A DNA stretch of 64,000 nucleotides from Nematocida parisii ERTm1 (lineage: Eukaryota; Microsporidia): the NCBI RefSeq assembly GCF_000250985.1, contig NW_013524648.1, positions 585,560 to 649,559 on the forward strand. Reading direction: 5' to 3'. A program made the translations under genes and the position numbers. Under the pieces are notes generated by a model that saw only the letters and a list, made by a program, of their open reading frames with translations, made no database searches and was not told where the DNA came from. Positions 28,840-38,526 of the stretch are shown here, in pieces; position 1 is the stretch's first letter, and every line of letters begins with the position of its first letter.

Positions 28840-30954
28840 TTATTCTTGTACTTCTGGTGTCTTCTGTGATAAGTATCTGAACTGTATAAGTGCGTCGGTG
28901 TACCCCGTGGTGTCATGCGCCGTATTAATTGTACGTGAAAGTATCACAGACACTTTCTGCTTTACACCAGGAATGTCCTCCCGCTGCATTACCCCGTGTA
29001 AGAATAGAAGACCCCTCTCAATTAAACCCTGTGATAATGCGTTAAGTACAACAGGGACACACTTCATGACTAAGTCACTCGGCACGTACTTTGCCAATAC
29101 GATCGGATCACCAGAACATAAAGCGTACCTCATTAAATGCGTATCACTAAGACGGGCCGCACCAATTATACCACTTAAACTGTCACCCTGTGATATTTTA
29201 TGACTTACGTCCTGTGGCGTATCTGCTGACCATGCGACTGACACTCCCCCCTCACGGAATAATAAAATACCTTCATCTGTGCATATACCCACTGACCAAT
29301 CAGGCTCATTCAATAAGCATATCCTACCAGAAGAGGTCCCTGCCTTGTCCAGGACAGTCCATTTAAGTACCTCCTGGCCTGAAATGTACTCAGACACTTT
29401 AAGTACTTCCCGGTCACGTACGAGTACCTTGTACGATATAATGATCCCTTCTGGTGTATTCTTAATGCATAATGGAGTGCACTTACCAAGTCCATTTACA
29501 TACCCTGGGATAACCCGGTACTCCTGTACTTCTTCTGTGTCCACGTACTCATACAGCATACCACTCTCACCCAGACAAGATATCCTGCACACACTCCCTG
29601 ATCGGGTTATGTCTGCGAATAAGATCTGCTCGGGTGTATCCACTGTATATACAGTGTCCTTGTATACGGATATACTGTACATAGTGACTACCACCACAGA
29701 CGCATTAAGCACTTTCACTGCTAGTGGTAGGTCTATCTCATACGACTGGATTAACTTACTCCTCTGTATATCGTATACGTCTAAATACGTCAGTCCACAG
29801 AGTGCAAGTACTTCATTATCTGCATCTGCCATGGAGGTGGCCTTATCAGTCGTGATACACTTCAGTACGTCACCGGACGGACTGTGCAGTGTACACGTAC
29901 CTATCGATGAGACCGTAAGGAATTTCTTATCCAGTGGGAGTACACTAACCACACACGCCGTATGCTCAGACACTTTCTTAGTGCACAGGGAAGACCCTCT
30001 CTCCCACAGGAATACGTCACCCGTCCCTGACCCGGATACGAGCAGGTTATCATACGGCACGCACACTCTTTGATCAGCCGATCCGGTCGCATTGAATAAA
30101 AGTGAGTTTGTCTTCCACTCCCACACAGCAGAACCATCCCCTGATAAAAGCACCCACTCATCTGATTCTATAAACTGGACAGAATGCGTACCCGTACTGG
30201 TTATTTTCTGTACGGGTTTATTATCAGACGTACTCTGCAGTATAATATTACGCTGCGTATCCAGGAGTACGACCATGTCACCGTATACAGAAATACTTGC
30301 ACCGATTAAATTATGCAGTGTATACACACGGTCTGTCACAGTCCACTTCCCACCCAGTAAAGTAGACTTACTTATCTCACCAGATGACCATACGCAGTAT
30401 ACCACACTGTTTATTATACGGGCACACAGTGGCACGGCCTTATTACGCAGTATTAATACAGAAGTGTCCTCACCCGGTGTGTACACTCTAAGTACGCCAT
30501 CCTCTGATCCTGTAAGTACTTTATCACCTGGCACTATCATGCATATATTATCCTGGTGGCCAGTTATGTGCTTATACTTCTGGAATGAGAATATTCCTGT
30601 TACTGCCCTATTCCATATCTGTAAGTACCCCAAGTACTCTAAGTATACTTGTCCATTGACTAAGCAAACTGCCCTACACGCCTTATGGGACATTCTTCCT
30701 ATTTCTGTGTTATACTCTAAGTTGTATAAGTATACTCTGCTGGATATGTCCAGTACTAACAGAAGATTATCCTCAACTGAGAGCATTTTAATGTCTCGCT
30801 CTGTTTTTAGTTTAAGCACAGAAGATGTCCCTGCCCTTATTTTTATCTTTTTTATGTGTCTGCCTGTTGACTGGAATAATTCTCCTGTATGCTCATTGTA
30901 CGCAGAGACTGTCACAGAAGAAGTTCCGTAAAGTGCAGAAAGTTCCACTGACAT
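28840..30954 (-). CDS. WD40 protein with C-terminal Utp12 domain, PWP2/UTP1-like (704 aa)
   Basis: PWP2/UTP1 is a scaffold of the UTP-B complex in the U3 snoRNP that processes pre-18S rRNA in the nucleolus. The sequence has degenerate WD40 blades over most of its length, with recognisable pieces such as YLQIWNR, ITGHQDNICMIVPGDKVLTGSEDGVLRVYT, LLVSGSGTGDVFLWERG and YLDVYDIQRSKLIQSYEI. The last 100 residues (SDTHLMRYALCSGDPIVLAKYV, then LIERGLLFLHGVMQREDIPG) resemble the helical Utp12 domain. The early blade order (LLVLDISSRVYLYNLEYN, then YLQIW and the GHQDNI block) favours PWP2 over UTP12, UTP13 or UTP21. I start at the Met of MSVELSALYG, with AAATTT just upstream; the upstream extension is hydrophobic filler. 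GC content is higher than in the flanks. Confidence 0.75.
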   Translation of the reverse strand: MSVELSALYGTSSVTVSAYNEHTGELFQSTGRHIKKIKIRAGTSSVLKLKTERDIKMLSVEDNLLLVLDISSRVYLYNLEYNTEIGRMSHKACRAVCLVNGQVYLEYLGYLQIWNRAVTGIFSFQKYKHITGHQDNICMIVPGDKVLTGSEDGVLRVYTPGEDTSVLILRNKAVPLCARIINSVVYCVWSSGEISKSTLLGGKWTVTDRVYTLHNLIGASISVYGDMVVLLDTQRNIILQSTSDNKPVQKITSTGTHSVQFIESDEWVLLSGDGSAVWEWKTNSLLFNATGSADQRVCVPYDNLLVSGSGTGDVFLWERGSSLCTKKVSEHTACVVSVLPLDKKFLTVSSIGTCTLHSPSGDVLKCITTDKATSMADADNEVLALCGLTYLDVYDIQRSKLIQSYEIDLPLAVKVLNASVVVVTMYSISVYKDTVYTVDTPEQILFADITRSGSVCRISCLGESGMLYEYVDTEEVQEYRVIPGYVNGLGKCTPLCIKNTPEGIIISYKVLVRDREVLKVSEYISGQEVLKWTVLDKAGTSSGRICLLNEPDWSVGICTDEGILLFREGGVSVAWSADTPQDVSHKISQGDSLSGIIGAARLSDTHLMRYALCSGDPIVLAKYVPSDLVMKCVPVVLNALSQGLIERGLLFLHGVMQREDIPGVKQKVSVILSRTINTAHDTTGYTDALIQFRYLSQKTPEVQE

Positions 30955-31010
30955 AAAAATTTGCAAAAAATAACGAAATAAAATAATGAAATAAAAGCGT
31001 ATTAGATATA

Positions 31011-31700
31011 ACTTATTACACAATACACTATAACTTAATACACATTATACTATAACTTAATACACATATTATACTATATATTACACATTGTACATAACTT
31101 ATTACTTATTACATATTGTACATAACTTAATACACATTGTACATAACTTATTACATATTGTACATAACTTAATACACATTGTACATAACTTATTACACAT
31201 TGTACATAACTTATTACACATTACACACATTATACTATTACTTAATATAACTTAATACACAGCATACATAACTTAATACACATTACACATATTATACTAT
31301 TACTTAATACACATTACATTATAACTTAATACACATTACATTATAACTTAATACACATTACACACATTATACTATTACTTAATATAACTTAATACACAGC
31401 ATACATAACTTAATACACATTATACAATAAATAGTACAACTTAATACACATTATACTATTACTTATTACACATTGTACATAACTTAATACACATTATACT
31501 ATTACTTATTACACATTATACTATTACTTATTACACATTGTACATAACTTATTACACATTGTACATAACTTATTACACATTGTACATAACTTATTACACA
31601 TTGTACATAACTTATTACACATATTATACTATTACTTATTACACATTATACTATTACTTATTACACATATTATACTATTACTTATTACACATATTATCCT
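31011..31700. repeat. Intergenic array with about 21-bp period (ACTTATTACACATTGTACATA)
   Basis: Units such as ACTTATTACACATTGTACAT follow head to tail, with CTTAATACACATTA variants, across almost 700 bp. All are in one orientation. The cleanest run is about 31540-31620. Confidence 0.92.
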
Positions 31701-31715
31701 AATTCTTGTTCTTTA

Positions 31716-32843
31716 TTATATCCTGTACTCATTATACGCCATGTCCATCTGCATCTCTTCTATGGTCTTCTTGTGTACAGGTACGTGCTTCTTTATCATT
31801 GTCAGTGTATGTGATACACTTAGCATATCCTCCGTATTTAAACAGTCCCTAGTGATAACCTTGTCCTCACTGATATACTCATCCCTTATTATACTGCCAG
31901 TAATACTCCCATCACTTATTATATCACTAATAATATACATAACACTCTCCTTGCTTACACCTAATATAGTACTAACAGTACTTATACTTATCCTACTGTA
32001 TATATTACATATCCTACGTACCCTCTCCTTATACACTACACACTCTAAACCACTCACTACACCATATAACTTATCCTTACTTATCTTACTAATATTATAC
32101 TCAACTATACTATTATACTTATCTATATCACCACTCTTAACTGCCCTATATATACTATTATACACATTATCACTGTACATTATATAATTATTGTTATATA
32201 TACTTATTATATACAATAAATCAGTACACTTGTCCGTATACACACTATCAGTACTATTAATTATAGCCTTATTTATATAATAATAAGATAACTTATACTC
32301 ACCACATATAAAATACACTTTACTAGCATAATAATTATATACAGATGACTTATTCATATACGACTCATCTATACCACGTATGAATATATATGCTTCATCA
32401 TACATATTATTATTATCCAGATATATTAGTATACTGTTTATTACTACTGTAATAGTATCAGTACAATTATACTCCTTTAATTTACTTAGTGATATAAGGT
32501 ACTCCTGTAGTATATTTATATTAAGCATATTAGTGGATATCCTTATAGTCGTATATATAATAGATAATAGACTGTCTAGTATAGTAATAGTATTATTATA
32601 CTGTATATTATTAATAATATTAATGGCTGTATTATACGCCATGGTGTAATTATTAGTGTATATATATTTAGTAGTTATAAGTAACTGTATTAAGTAATTA
32701 GATTGGGGTGTTTGTGTTTGTAAGTTTAATAAGTCATTTATGTCTACTGTAGATATAATCTCGTATAATGATTTAAGTGAGTCTTTTGTGCCTTGTAATG
32801 TTCCTGTGTTGATACTCTTTATACTGTCATGTACTTTATCCAT
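31716..32843 (-). CDS. RPN3: 26S proteasome regulatory subunit RPN3-like, PCI domain (375 aa)
   Basis: RPN3 is a non-ATPase lid subunit of the 19S regulator. The sequence has TPR-like helices (YYASKVYFICGEYKLSYYYINKAI) followed by a PCI winged helix. That part has IYRAVKSGDIDKYNSIVEYN, KERVRRICNIYSRISISTVSTILGVSKESV, and IISDGSITGSI, all of which follow the RPN3 pattern (Y-S-R-I-S, then DG-x-I). The end, MLSVSHTLTMIKKHVPVHKK, matches the conserved terminal helix. At 375 residues it is well below yeast RPN3 (about 520), typical of microsporidian shortening. Codon choice is extremely TA-rich (Ile ATA, Tyr TAT, Asn), so its composition approaches that of the flanking arrays. Confidence 0.75.
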   Translation of the reverse strand: MDKVHDSIKSINTGTLQGTKDSLKSLYEIISTVDINDLLNLQTQTPQSNYLIQLLITTKYIYTNNYTMAYNTAINIINNIQYNNTITILDSLLSIIYTTIRISTNMLNINILQEYLISLSKLKEYNCTDTITVVINSILIYLDNNNMYDEAYIFIRGIDESYMNKSSVYNYYASKVYFICGEYKLSYYYINKAIINSTDSVYTDKCTDLLYIISIYNNNYIMYSDNVYNSIYRAVKSGDIDKYNSIVEYNISKISKDKLYGVVSGLECVVYKERVRRICNIYSRISISTVSTILGVSKESVMYIISDIISDGSITGSIIRDEYISEDKVITRDCLNTEDMLSVSHTLTMIKKHVPVHKKTIEEMQMDMAYNEYRI

Positions 32844-32859
32844 AAAATAAAATAATAAT

Positions 32860-33630
32860 AAAATATAATATATAGTGTAATAAATAATAAATAATACACA
32901 TAGTATAATAAATAATAGAATAATAGACTAATAGAATATAATAAACATAGTATAATAAGTAATAGAATAATAGAATATAATAGACAATAGGTAATATATT
33001 ATGATTTGTTGTATAACTTATAGTGCATTGTGTAATATATTCTGTGTTATTTATAAAACAAGGGTATTTTAATTATAGAACATAGTGCACTATATAATTA
33101 TTTGCTTATAACTTATTACACACTGTGTACTATATACTATTATTTATGCACTGTGTATTATATAATACTTTATGCTATAACTTATTACACACTGTGTACT
33201 ATATACTATTATTTATGCACTGTGTATTATATAATACTTTATGCTATAACTTATTACACACTGTGTACTATATACTATTATTTATGCACTGTGTATTATA
33301 TTATGGTTTGCTTATAACTTATTCAATATTTGAATTATTCATAAAATACTTATAACTTATAACACACTGTGCACTATATAATACTTTATGCTATAACTTA
33401 TAACACACTGTGCACTATATAATTATTTGCTTATAACTTATAATACACAGTGTGTAAATAATAGTATATAGTACACAGTGTATTATATAATTATTTGCTT
33501 ATAACTTATAATACACTGTGCACTATATACTATTATTTACACACTGTGCACTATATAATACTTTATGCTATAACTTATAATACATTGTGTACTTACTATA
33601 TACTATTATTTATACATTGTGTACTATATT
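32860..33630. repeat. Intergenic arrays, including a 69-bp tandem repeat
   Basis: The first 140 bp read TAGTGTAATAAATAATA. From about 33100 the orientation changes to CTTATTACACACTGTGTACTA. Between about 33106 and 33312 a 69-bp unit containing TATAACTTATTACACACTGT is repeated almost exactly three times. An ORF across it is only translated repeat. The right border of the repeat domain is here. Confidence 0.92.
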
Positions 33631-33850
33631 ATTCTTTCGGGTTATTCGGGGTATATCTTCTCCTTGTTTAAACAGTGGGTTAAATGAGTTATTGATTGGT
33701 CTGCTTCTACTTATACTTTCTGTGCGGTTTATTGCCTTACCTAATGGTATTTAATCATAATCATATGCATACATACTTATAATATACGTATAAGTAATGA
33801 ATTCATCATAAAATATTTAAATTTGATGAATTTATAACGTATTTTAAATA

Positions 33851-33870
33851 GAAAAAATTTTAATCCCCGA
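33851..33870 (+). promoter_or_regulatory. AAATTT plus CCCC start-proximal signal
   Basis: GAAAAAATTTTAATCCCCGA immediately precedes the ATG at 33871 and combines both microsporidian start-proximal elements. Confidence 0.5.
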
Positions 33871-34554
33871 ATGATAAATGGTGATCTATTAAAAGATAAA
33901 AGCAGTATATTAACTGATGAACCCATGAATATACTTATTGGTGCAATAATAATTATAGTAATTATAATAGTATGCGTATTCGCTGGAATCACATCTGGTG
34001 GCATATTAGGAAGAGGAAGAATAATAGAACATCAAAGAATACCAGTAACCATCAGAAGACAGCCAGCAGAAATAGAAGAATACAATAGACAAATAGAAGA
34101 ATACAATAGACAAATAGAAAAAGAAACAACAAGAAGAAAAAGACGAGAAGAAGATAGAAGAAGACAACAAGAAGAAGAAGAAACAGAAAGAAGAAGACGA
34201 GAAGAATATGATAGAAGAAGAAAACAAGAAAATGAAGATAGAAGAATAAAAGCAAGAATAGAAATGGAAACAAGAAGACAAAAACAAGAAGAATACGATA
34301 GACAAATGGAAATAAAAATAAAGAAACAAGGTGAAGATATAAAAAGACAGCATGAAGAAGAATTAAGAAAAGCAAAAGATAAATTAAGACAAATAGAACA
34401 AGAAGAAGAAACAAGAAGAATAAAACAAAAAGAAGAAACAGAAAGAAAAATAAAAGAAGCCGATATAGCCCGAACAAGAAGAATAGAAGAATATAAAAAA
34501 ATACAAGAAGAAGAAATAGAAAGAAATAATTTATATGTTAATACTACTAGTTAA
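33871..34554 (+). CDS. Single-TM protein with long charged (ER/K) helix (227 aa)
   Basis: The short N-terminus (MINGDLLKDKSSILTDEPM) is followed by one transmembrane segment (NILIGAIIIIVIIIVCVFAG, residues about 27-46). About 150 residues of almost pure Glu, Arg, Lys, Gln and Asp with i to i+4 charge alternation then run to the C-terminus (e.g. EEYNRQIEEYNRQIEKE). That pattern is characteristic of a stable single alpha-helix or long coiled coil. A membrane-anchored cytosolic or lumenal rod, tether or spacer is likely. The DNA is a purine-rich AGAAGA array, so length may vary between strains. Confidence 0.7.
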   Translation: MINGDLLKDKSSILTDEPMNILIGAIIIIVIIIVCVFAGITSGGILGRGRIIEHQRIPVTIRRQPAEIEEYNRQIEEYNRQIEKETTRRKRREEDRRRQQEEEETERRRREEYDRRRKQENEDRRIKARIEMETRRQKQEEYDRQMEIKIKKQGEDIKRQHEEELRKAKDKLRQIEQEEETRRIKQKEETERKIKEADIARTRRIEEYKKIQEEEIERNNLYVNTTS

Positions 34555-34961
34555 ATACGCATTATAAATGTGATTTATTTGTATTATATCTTATAGATAA
34601 TATTATTAAAAGCCAGAAACACTCTGAAATTCTATTAATTTATAGGGGGCTTAGGGGATTATTATATAAGACATACTTTAATACTAGGTTTAATTATTCT
34701 GTATAATTAAGACTTTGAATTTATTACAGGCTTAGCTTGTATCATAAACTAATAAAGAGTGCTCTATTTTATATTTTCAGTGTATTGTATGCGTAGTAAA
34801 TAATTAATGGGACTATTCCGTGCGTATGTCACATGTATATAATATAACTTATACTATAGTATACTGTATATTATATAGTATTATTTATACACTGTGTAAT
34901 ATTTAGTGGCTTATTTTGTTTTGACCAATTATCCTATTGGTTATTTATTTCTTGTATATTT
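34555..34961. other. Intergenic region, nothing recognised
   Basis: AT-rich, with one short GC-richer patch (about 34640-34665, GGGGGCTTAGGGG) and a few degenerate ACACTGTGTAATA units at the right end; no ORF or RNA gene. Confidence 0.6.
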
Positions 34962-35987
34962 ATGGATTCTGTTGTTTGTATGCAGATGGTAGATAAAGAA
35001 TTACTTAAGAAGACATCAAATAAATTAATACAAGAGAATAAAGGAATACTTGCTATAGACGAGAGTCCTAAATCAATGGAAAGTAAATTTAGTAAGGTAA
35101 ATATTGAAAATACAGCAGAAAACAGAAGAAGGTACAGAGAAGTACTTCTGACAGCACCGCATGAAATAGGGAAGTATTTAGGTGGGGTTATTTTAAATGA
35201 AGAAACCTTTACACAGGAAGATAGCCAGGGTGTCCCATTTATTCAGCATATAACACAGGCTGGGATATGTGCTGGTGTGAAATTAGATAAAGGATTACTC
35301 CCACTGAGTAATTCTGATGAGAAAGTGAGTACTGGATTGGATGGGTTGAATGACAGGTGTAAACAGTACAAAGATAAAGGTGCATTATTTGCTAAGTGGA
35401 GGTCTGTGTTTAGCATAGACCAAGGGAAACCTTCTGATGAGTGTGTATACAAGAACTGTGAAATACTTGCTGAGTACGCTGTTATTTGTCAGAAGAATTC
35501 TTTAGTTCCTGTTGTAGAACCAGAAGTACTTTTCTCTGGTGGGCATACAGCAGAAGAGTGTGGTTCAGTGACTTCTCAAGTTATTTCCTGTTTGTTTTAC
35601 CATTTGAACAAGAAAGGGGCGTACATCCCTGGAGTGCTTTTAAAAGTAGGGTTTGTTACTTCTGGCGCAAACCTACAGGAAGAAAGCGTGGATGAAGTGG
35701 CTAGTGGGACTATTAAGTCATTTATGTCATCTATTCCACCTGCACTCCCTGGGATTGTTTTTTTAAGTGGGGGACATTCTGAAGACCTTTCTGTGGCGTA
35801 CCTCCAGGGAGTGTCTGCTGCTGGTGCTAAAGAAAATGCACCGTGGGCTGTATCATACTCCTTTGGAAGGGCATTACAAGACGGGGTTCTTGAACTGTGG
35901 GATAATAAAGATGAGAATAAGGAGAAGGCACAGGATCTTCTTGTTGAAAGGGCACGAATTTGCTCTTCTGCTGTTATGCAGAAGTGA
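34962..35987 (+). CDS. Fructose-bisphosphate aldolase, class I (341 aa)
   Basis: Splits fructose-1,6-bisphosphate into DHAP and glyceraldehyde-3-phosphate in cytosolic glycolysis. Class I residues are in place: GILAIDES with Asp33, Lys107 (AGVKLDKG), Lys145 (ALFAKWRSVF), Glu186/Glu188 (VPVVEPEVL) and the Schiff-base Lys228 in GVLLKVGFV, plus LSGGHSEDLS for phosphate binding. The usual LLKPNM context of the Schiff-base lysine is altered to LLKVGF, and the C-terminal Tyr that tunes substrate specificity in animals is absent (the end is SSAVMQK). A Met at position 7 or 9 is an alternative start. The kinase gene follows 76 bp downstream on the same strand. Confidence 0.93.
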   Translation: MDSVVCMQMVDKELLKKTSNKLIQENKGILAIDESPKSMESKFSKVNIENTAENRRRYREVLLTAPHEIGKYLGGVILNEETFTQEDSQGVPFIQHITQAGICAGVKLDKGLLPLSNSDEKVSTGLDGLNDRCKQYKDKGALFAKWRSVFSIDQGKPSDECVYKNCEILAEYAVICQKNSLVPVVEPEVLFSGGHTAEECGSVTSQVISCLFYHLNKKGAYIPGVLLKVGFVTSGANLQEESVDEVASGTIKSFMSSIPPALPGIVFLSGGHSEDLSVAYLQGVSAAGAKENAPWAVSYSFGRALQDGVLELWDNKDENKEKAQDLLVERARICSSAVMQK

Positions 35988-36063
35988 ATGACCGTTATGC
36001 ATGAATAAATATTTTATATTTAGAATAAATATTTTGGTTTATGGAATTGAATTTTTTTGGTGT

Positions 36064-37641
36064 ATGCAGGGAAAGTATAAAATCACAGAGCAAATAGGGA
36101 AGGGTGCTACTTCTGCGGTGTACGAGGGGATAAACACTAGAACCCAGAAGAAAGTGGCCATAAAAGTGATTGACTCTCAGAGCACAAGAAACCTTCACTT
36201 GGCGGCAAATGAAATTCGGGTACTGCAGAGACTGTCGCACCCAAATATTGTAAAAATACTTGAGACAGTGGAAACAGAGAGACAGACACTTATTGTGTTG
36301 GAAAGGTGTAAATTCTCTCTTTCTTCTGTGGCTAAAACAGGGAATCTTCCGTATAAAAGTATTCTTAGAATATTTAGAGATATTCTTGTGGGCGTGCAGT
36401 ATCTTCATGCAAATGGGATTATACACCGAGATATAAAACTGGGGAATGTAATGATTAGCGATGCAAATGATTTGAAAATAATTGATTTTGGGCTATCAAA
36501 AGATACATTATTTAGTGCTCCAAAGACATTCTGTGGTACACCTGACTTTATAAGCCCGGAGATGATGGGAAGAATGCCGTACACTAAAAAAACAGACATA
36601 TACAGTGCAGGCATGCTTGTGTACTTTCTCATATTTAGGTGTGATTATAGCAGAGAAAGAATGCATGCAGGGAAAAAGTCTGAGCAGTATGGGCAGATGG
36701 TGCACCTTCTTGAAAGAATGCTGGAGAAAGATCCAAATAAGAGAATCACTGCAGAAGAAGCACTTGCCAGCCGGATATTTACTGGATTCTTTCCTAAATT
36801 GATTTCAATGGGAGGTATAAAGCCGTTTAAGATATCTACTAAACTAGGAAATATTTCATACGCGGATGAGAAAGTCACTATGACCACAGACTTGGCTGTA
36901 TTCTCCATGCGCGGGGATATGGGCGGTGTTTATCAGAAAGATGCAAAAACATCCCAGGAAGTGTACACTCCATTCTCTACCACAGACACAAAGACACTTA
37001 AACTTGTGGGATTCTGCTACTCTATACTGGGCCTAGTGAAGAAAAGAACTCCTGTGGTAATTATACTCACTGATAAAGGAAAGTTCTTTAAAATGCTTAC
37101 AGACACTGTTTATGTATACATCATAGATGACTTCTACATCATCTGGCAAAACGGAGAAGTATCTGGAAAGAGTCTAAAGAATAAAGAAAGAATCTCTCCT
37201 ACCTCCCAAGAAATTGAAGAAATAAAAACGCTCATACACGAGGCAGAAATAACACTCCAGGAAAGTGTGTCTTCACAAAGACCTATTTTAGCAGATAAAA
37301 GAATCCATGCTAAAGGAACACTCCACCACAGTGCATACCAGTCTGTTGGTATTTCAGTAGACTCAAATACACTGGCAAACCTTTCCCCTAGATCACAGAA
37401 ACAGAATGAATATACTCCTGTATTCACACAGAATGGAAGTATTCTTAGAATAGAACCGTACGTATACTACTTATGTGTGAGTGAAAGAGAGGCATATATT
37501 CTAAATGTACAAACAGAGGAAATAACTGAATGCACACCAGAAATGCCAAAACAAGTGCATAAAATAAGAACATCCACACATAAAGGTATCCTAGAGAAAG
37601 TACTTCTATTCCAGGAACTATTAAACACAGCCAGACTATAG
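36064..37641 (+). CDS. Serine/threonine kinase, polo-like (525 aa)
   Basis: A complete kinase domain occupies about residues 5-260. It has the glycine loop IGKGATSAVYEG, Lys34 (VAIKV), catalytic HRDIKLGN (Asp123), DFGLSK (Asp141), and activation/APE-equivalent FCGTPDFISPE. The CGTP-x-(F/Y)-ISPE form and HRDIKLGN are typical of polo kinases, including PLK4. The 260-residue C-terminal part includes a beta-rich segment (VVIILTDKGKFFKML...YIIDDFYIIWQNG) that could be a diverged polo box, but I cannot establish this. Polo-type kinases drive spindle and spindle-pole events. I start at the Met of MQGKYKITEQIG, where homology begins; the upstream in-frame extension is unlike kinases. Confidence 0.75.
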   Translation: MQGKYKITEQIGKGATSAVYEGINTRTQKKVAIKVIDSQSTRNLHLAANEIRVLQRLSHPNIVKILETVETERQTLIVLERCKFSLSSVAKTGNLPYKSILRIFRDILVGVQYLHANGIIHRDIKLGNVMISDANDLKIIDFGLSKDTLFSAPKTFCGTPDFISPEMMGRMPYTKKTDIYSAGMLVYFLIFRCDYSRERMHAGKKSEQYGQMVHLLERMLEKDPNKRITAEEALASRIFTGFFPKLISMGGIKPFKISTKLGNISYADEKVTMTTDLAVFSMRGDMGGVYQKDAKTSQEVYTPFSTTDTKTLKLVGFCYSILGLVKKRTPVVIILTDKGKFFKMLTDTVYVYIIDDFYIIWQNGEVSGKSLKNKERISPTSQEIEEIKTLIHEAEITLQESVSSQRPILADKRIHAKGTLHHSAYQSVGISVDSNTLANLSPRSQKQNEYTPVFTQNGSILRIEPYVYYLCVSEREAYILNVQTEEITECTPEMPKQVHKIRTSTHKGILEKVLLFQELLNTARL

Positions 37642-38526
37642 AATGTGACTGTATTAATACGCACTGAACATATAGAATATGTTTAGTAAATCTGAATAAT
37701 TTCACTGTCAATAATTTTGGTTATTTCTTAATAATGCAGATACCTCTAAATTGACTTTTAAACCCCCTCGGAAATTTCTTAGATAATTAACCCAGCAACC
37801 GCACTACATATTATAAGAATCTAGATATAACCAGGGAATAGAATTAAATGTATAATTTTAAAATATTTCATGGTGTAGAGTGTAAATATCTGAGTGTAAA
37901 TTACAGAATATTTCTAGCTTTTGTTACCTCTGTAAATATAAAATAGCCAAAGCATAAGAAACCCCATGAAATTCTGAAATATTTAAAATTGACACTTGCA
38001 CTTACACATTTTCATTCGGGTATAATCTACTCATTCACACCTAGTTTCTATTTAATTCGGTAAATTATATAATATTTCCTATTTATCTAGCATTTCCCCC
38101 ATTTGTTATGAATAAACTGCATATAGAACTATTTCTGTATACTCCTCTTATAAAAATTCAATTTTACTGGTCTGTTAAAATAAGAAATTCTTTATGGCTT
38201 TAAGAATTTCTTATTCTATTAATTTACCTTATCATAATTATCTTATAATGGAATAAATCTGTCTTCTTTAATATCTCCATATAATACTTGCATATACTGA
38301 ATACTAAATAGTAAAAATATGGTATATCTATATTTATTTAAATAATCCTGCTATGGCTTGAAATCACAAATTCTAATAAGATAGTTCTTAGTTAATGTGA
38401 TTCCTGTCTAAAATACGGTTACTTTCATATTTCTGAATGAATTTATGTTGTTGGTCTAAAATGTGCTTAATTTAAATATAAAGTTAATTTCGGGTTACTT
38501 CATATTTATACTGAAATATAAATTCA
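37642..38526. other. Intergenic region without recognised gene
   Basis: About 880 bp of AT-rich sequence between convergent genes. GGTTATTTCTTA occurs near 37720 and CGGGTTAC near 38490, variants of the dispersed motif. No ORF, RNA or array seen. Confidence 0.6.

Noticed and set aside
29279-30931. Long plus-strand frames opposite the PWP2-like gene
   Set aside because: Antisense shadows of a large WD40 gene with higher GC; Ser/Thr-rich and without domain features.
31011-31700. Possible CRISPR-like array (regular 21-bp repeats)
   Set aside because: There are no unique spacers of constant length; repeats are head to tail and degenerate, and the genome is eukaryotic.
33102-33355. Two overlapping frames with a 23-residue repeat
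   Set aside because: They simply reflect three copies of a 69-bp non-coding tandem repeat, open in two frames at once.
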